Source: Chloroflexota bacterium
GTDB taxonomy: Bacteria; Chloroflexota; UBA6077
Reading direction: 5' to 3'
Assembly (NCBI GenBank): GCA_021788565.1
Contig: JAJYKO010000462.1
Location: forward strand, 1-5,409
DNA length: 5,409 nucleotides
A program made the translations under genes and the position numbers. This document shows, one piece after another, positions 4,972 through 5,409 of this stretch (position 1 is the first letter of the stretch; every line of letters starts with the position of its first letter). The notes under the pieces are model-generated. The model saw only the letters and a list, made by a program, of their open reading frames with translations, was not told the origin of the DNA and did no database searches.

Positions 4972-5409
4972 TTCGCGGAACCTCCCCTGGCACTCGCGTA
5001 CGCTAGCGAGGTGTGCCGCGAATAGTACTCACGCACGCTGGCCGCGTCGAGCTCCTTCGAGGGCGCCTGAAACGTCAGACGACCACCCACCAGGATGGCG
5101 ACCCTGTCGCTCAGGGCTAATCCCAGATCGAGGTGGTGGGTCACCACAATCGCGGCACGCCTCCTACCCGACTCGAGTTCGGTCAGCAGATCGACCAGCA
5201 GGTTCAGCCCATCCTGGTCCAGCCCGCCCTCCGGCTCGTCAAGCATCAGTATCTCAGGGTCGTGCAGAACCGCCCTGGCCATGGCCAACCGCTGCTGCAT
5301 CCCATGGGAGAAGGTGTCGACCCGGTCGTCCAGCCGGGCCGCGAGTCCGACTCGGGCCGTCATGTGGGAGATGCGGTCGTCCAGGTCCGGCACTTCGTAC
5401 ATGCGGCCG
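4968..5409 (-). CDS. ccmA: Heme exporter ATPase CcmA, C-terminal part (cut by right edge)
   Basis: About 146 residues are visible; the frame stays open to the window edge. Numbering from the Met at 5402, the ABC signature is FSHGMQQR (31-38), Walker B with catalytic glutamate is ILMLDE (51-56), the D-loop is GGLD (59-62) and the switch histidine is in VVTHH (86-90). The Walker A part and the true start lie beyond the window, so the Met at 5402 is internal: family members are about 200-240 residues long and the sequence there (MYEVPDL) fits the segment after the Q-loop. The CcmA assignment comes mainly from the following ccmB and ccmC; the signature SHGMQ differs from the LSGGQ consensus but is common in related ABC ATPases. 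CcmA powers the CcmAB complex at the inner face of the membrane. It overlaps ccmB by four bases. Confidence 0.85.
   Translation of the reverse strand, partial: GRMYEVPDLDDRISHMTARVGLAARLDDRVDTFSHGMQQRLAMARAVLHDPEILMLDEPEGGLDQDGLNLLVDLLTELESGRRRAAIVVTHHLDLGLALSDRVAILVGGRLTFQAPSKELDAASVREYYSRHTSLAYASARGGSAK
4981..4987 (-). promoter_or_regulatory. Ribosome binding site for the GTG start of ccmB inside ccmA
   Basis: On the - strand GGGGAGG (4987-4981) lies nine bases before GTG 4971-4969, within the last codons of ccmA. It supports the unusual GTG start and translational coupling of ccmA and ccmB. Confidence 0.65.

Noticed and set aside
5307..5309. The SHGMQ signature of CcmA (Ser at this codon) as a broken ABC motif
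   Set aside because: Walker B, the D-loop and the switch histidine are intact, and SxGMQQR variants are common in related ABC exporters, so this is normal variation.
5400..5402. ATG on the - strand as the start of a short ATPase
   Set aside because: The frame stays open to the window edge, and a protein starting here would lack Walker A; the gene is simply cut by the window.

Overview
This is a GC-rich bacterial window holding two convergent gene blocks. The left block, on the + strand, is about peptide or amino-acid (2-oxoacid) metabolism. It starts with the C-terminal end of a phosphate butyryltransferase-type enzyme (Ptb). After a 209-base gap full of hairpins comes a complete four-gene 2-oxoacid:ferredoxin oxidoreductase operon: a small two-cluster ferredoxin (delta) subunit, a VorB-type alpha subunit, a TPP-binding beta subunit and a gamma subunit. 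The right block, on the - strand, is a cytochrome c maturation (System I) cluster. It is transcribed ccmA (cut by the right edge), ccmB, ccmC, ccmD, with 3-6 base gaps or 4-base overlaps and clear translational coupling. The two blocks meet tail to tail in a 181-base region (3204-3384) rich in inverted repeats.

How the genes fit together: the Vor enzyme oxidatively decarboxylates a branched-chain 2-oxoacid (2-oxoisovalerate is the best guess) to an acyl-CoA and passes the electrons to ferredoxin. Ptb-type enzymes exchange the CoA for phosphate, and the acyl phosphate can then drive ATP formation through a butyrate-type kinase, which is not in the window. The Ccm proteins load heme for c-type cytochrome assembly at the membrane, so the cell should also have a respiratory chain with c-type cytochromes. 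I cannot place the organism firmly. High GC, a ferredoxin-dependent oxidoreductase and a CcmABCD cluster with a long CcmD tail suggest an anaerobe or facultative anaerobe, perhaps from a poorly sampled phylum. That is inference only.

The most striking non-coding signal is a family of short hairpin elements beginning TAGGG(G)C. There are five in the + strand block, and in four of them the TAG is the actual stop codon of the gene (ptb, ferredoxin subunit, vorB, gamma subunit). The gap between ptb and the vor operon also carries a chain of tight hairpins with short loops that looks like a dispersed intergenic repeat. No mobile-element gene, CRISPR array, tRNA or rRNA was seen. The gene content itself is conventional; the intergenic structure is what deserves attention.
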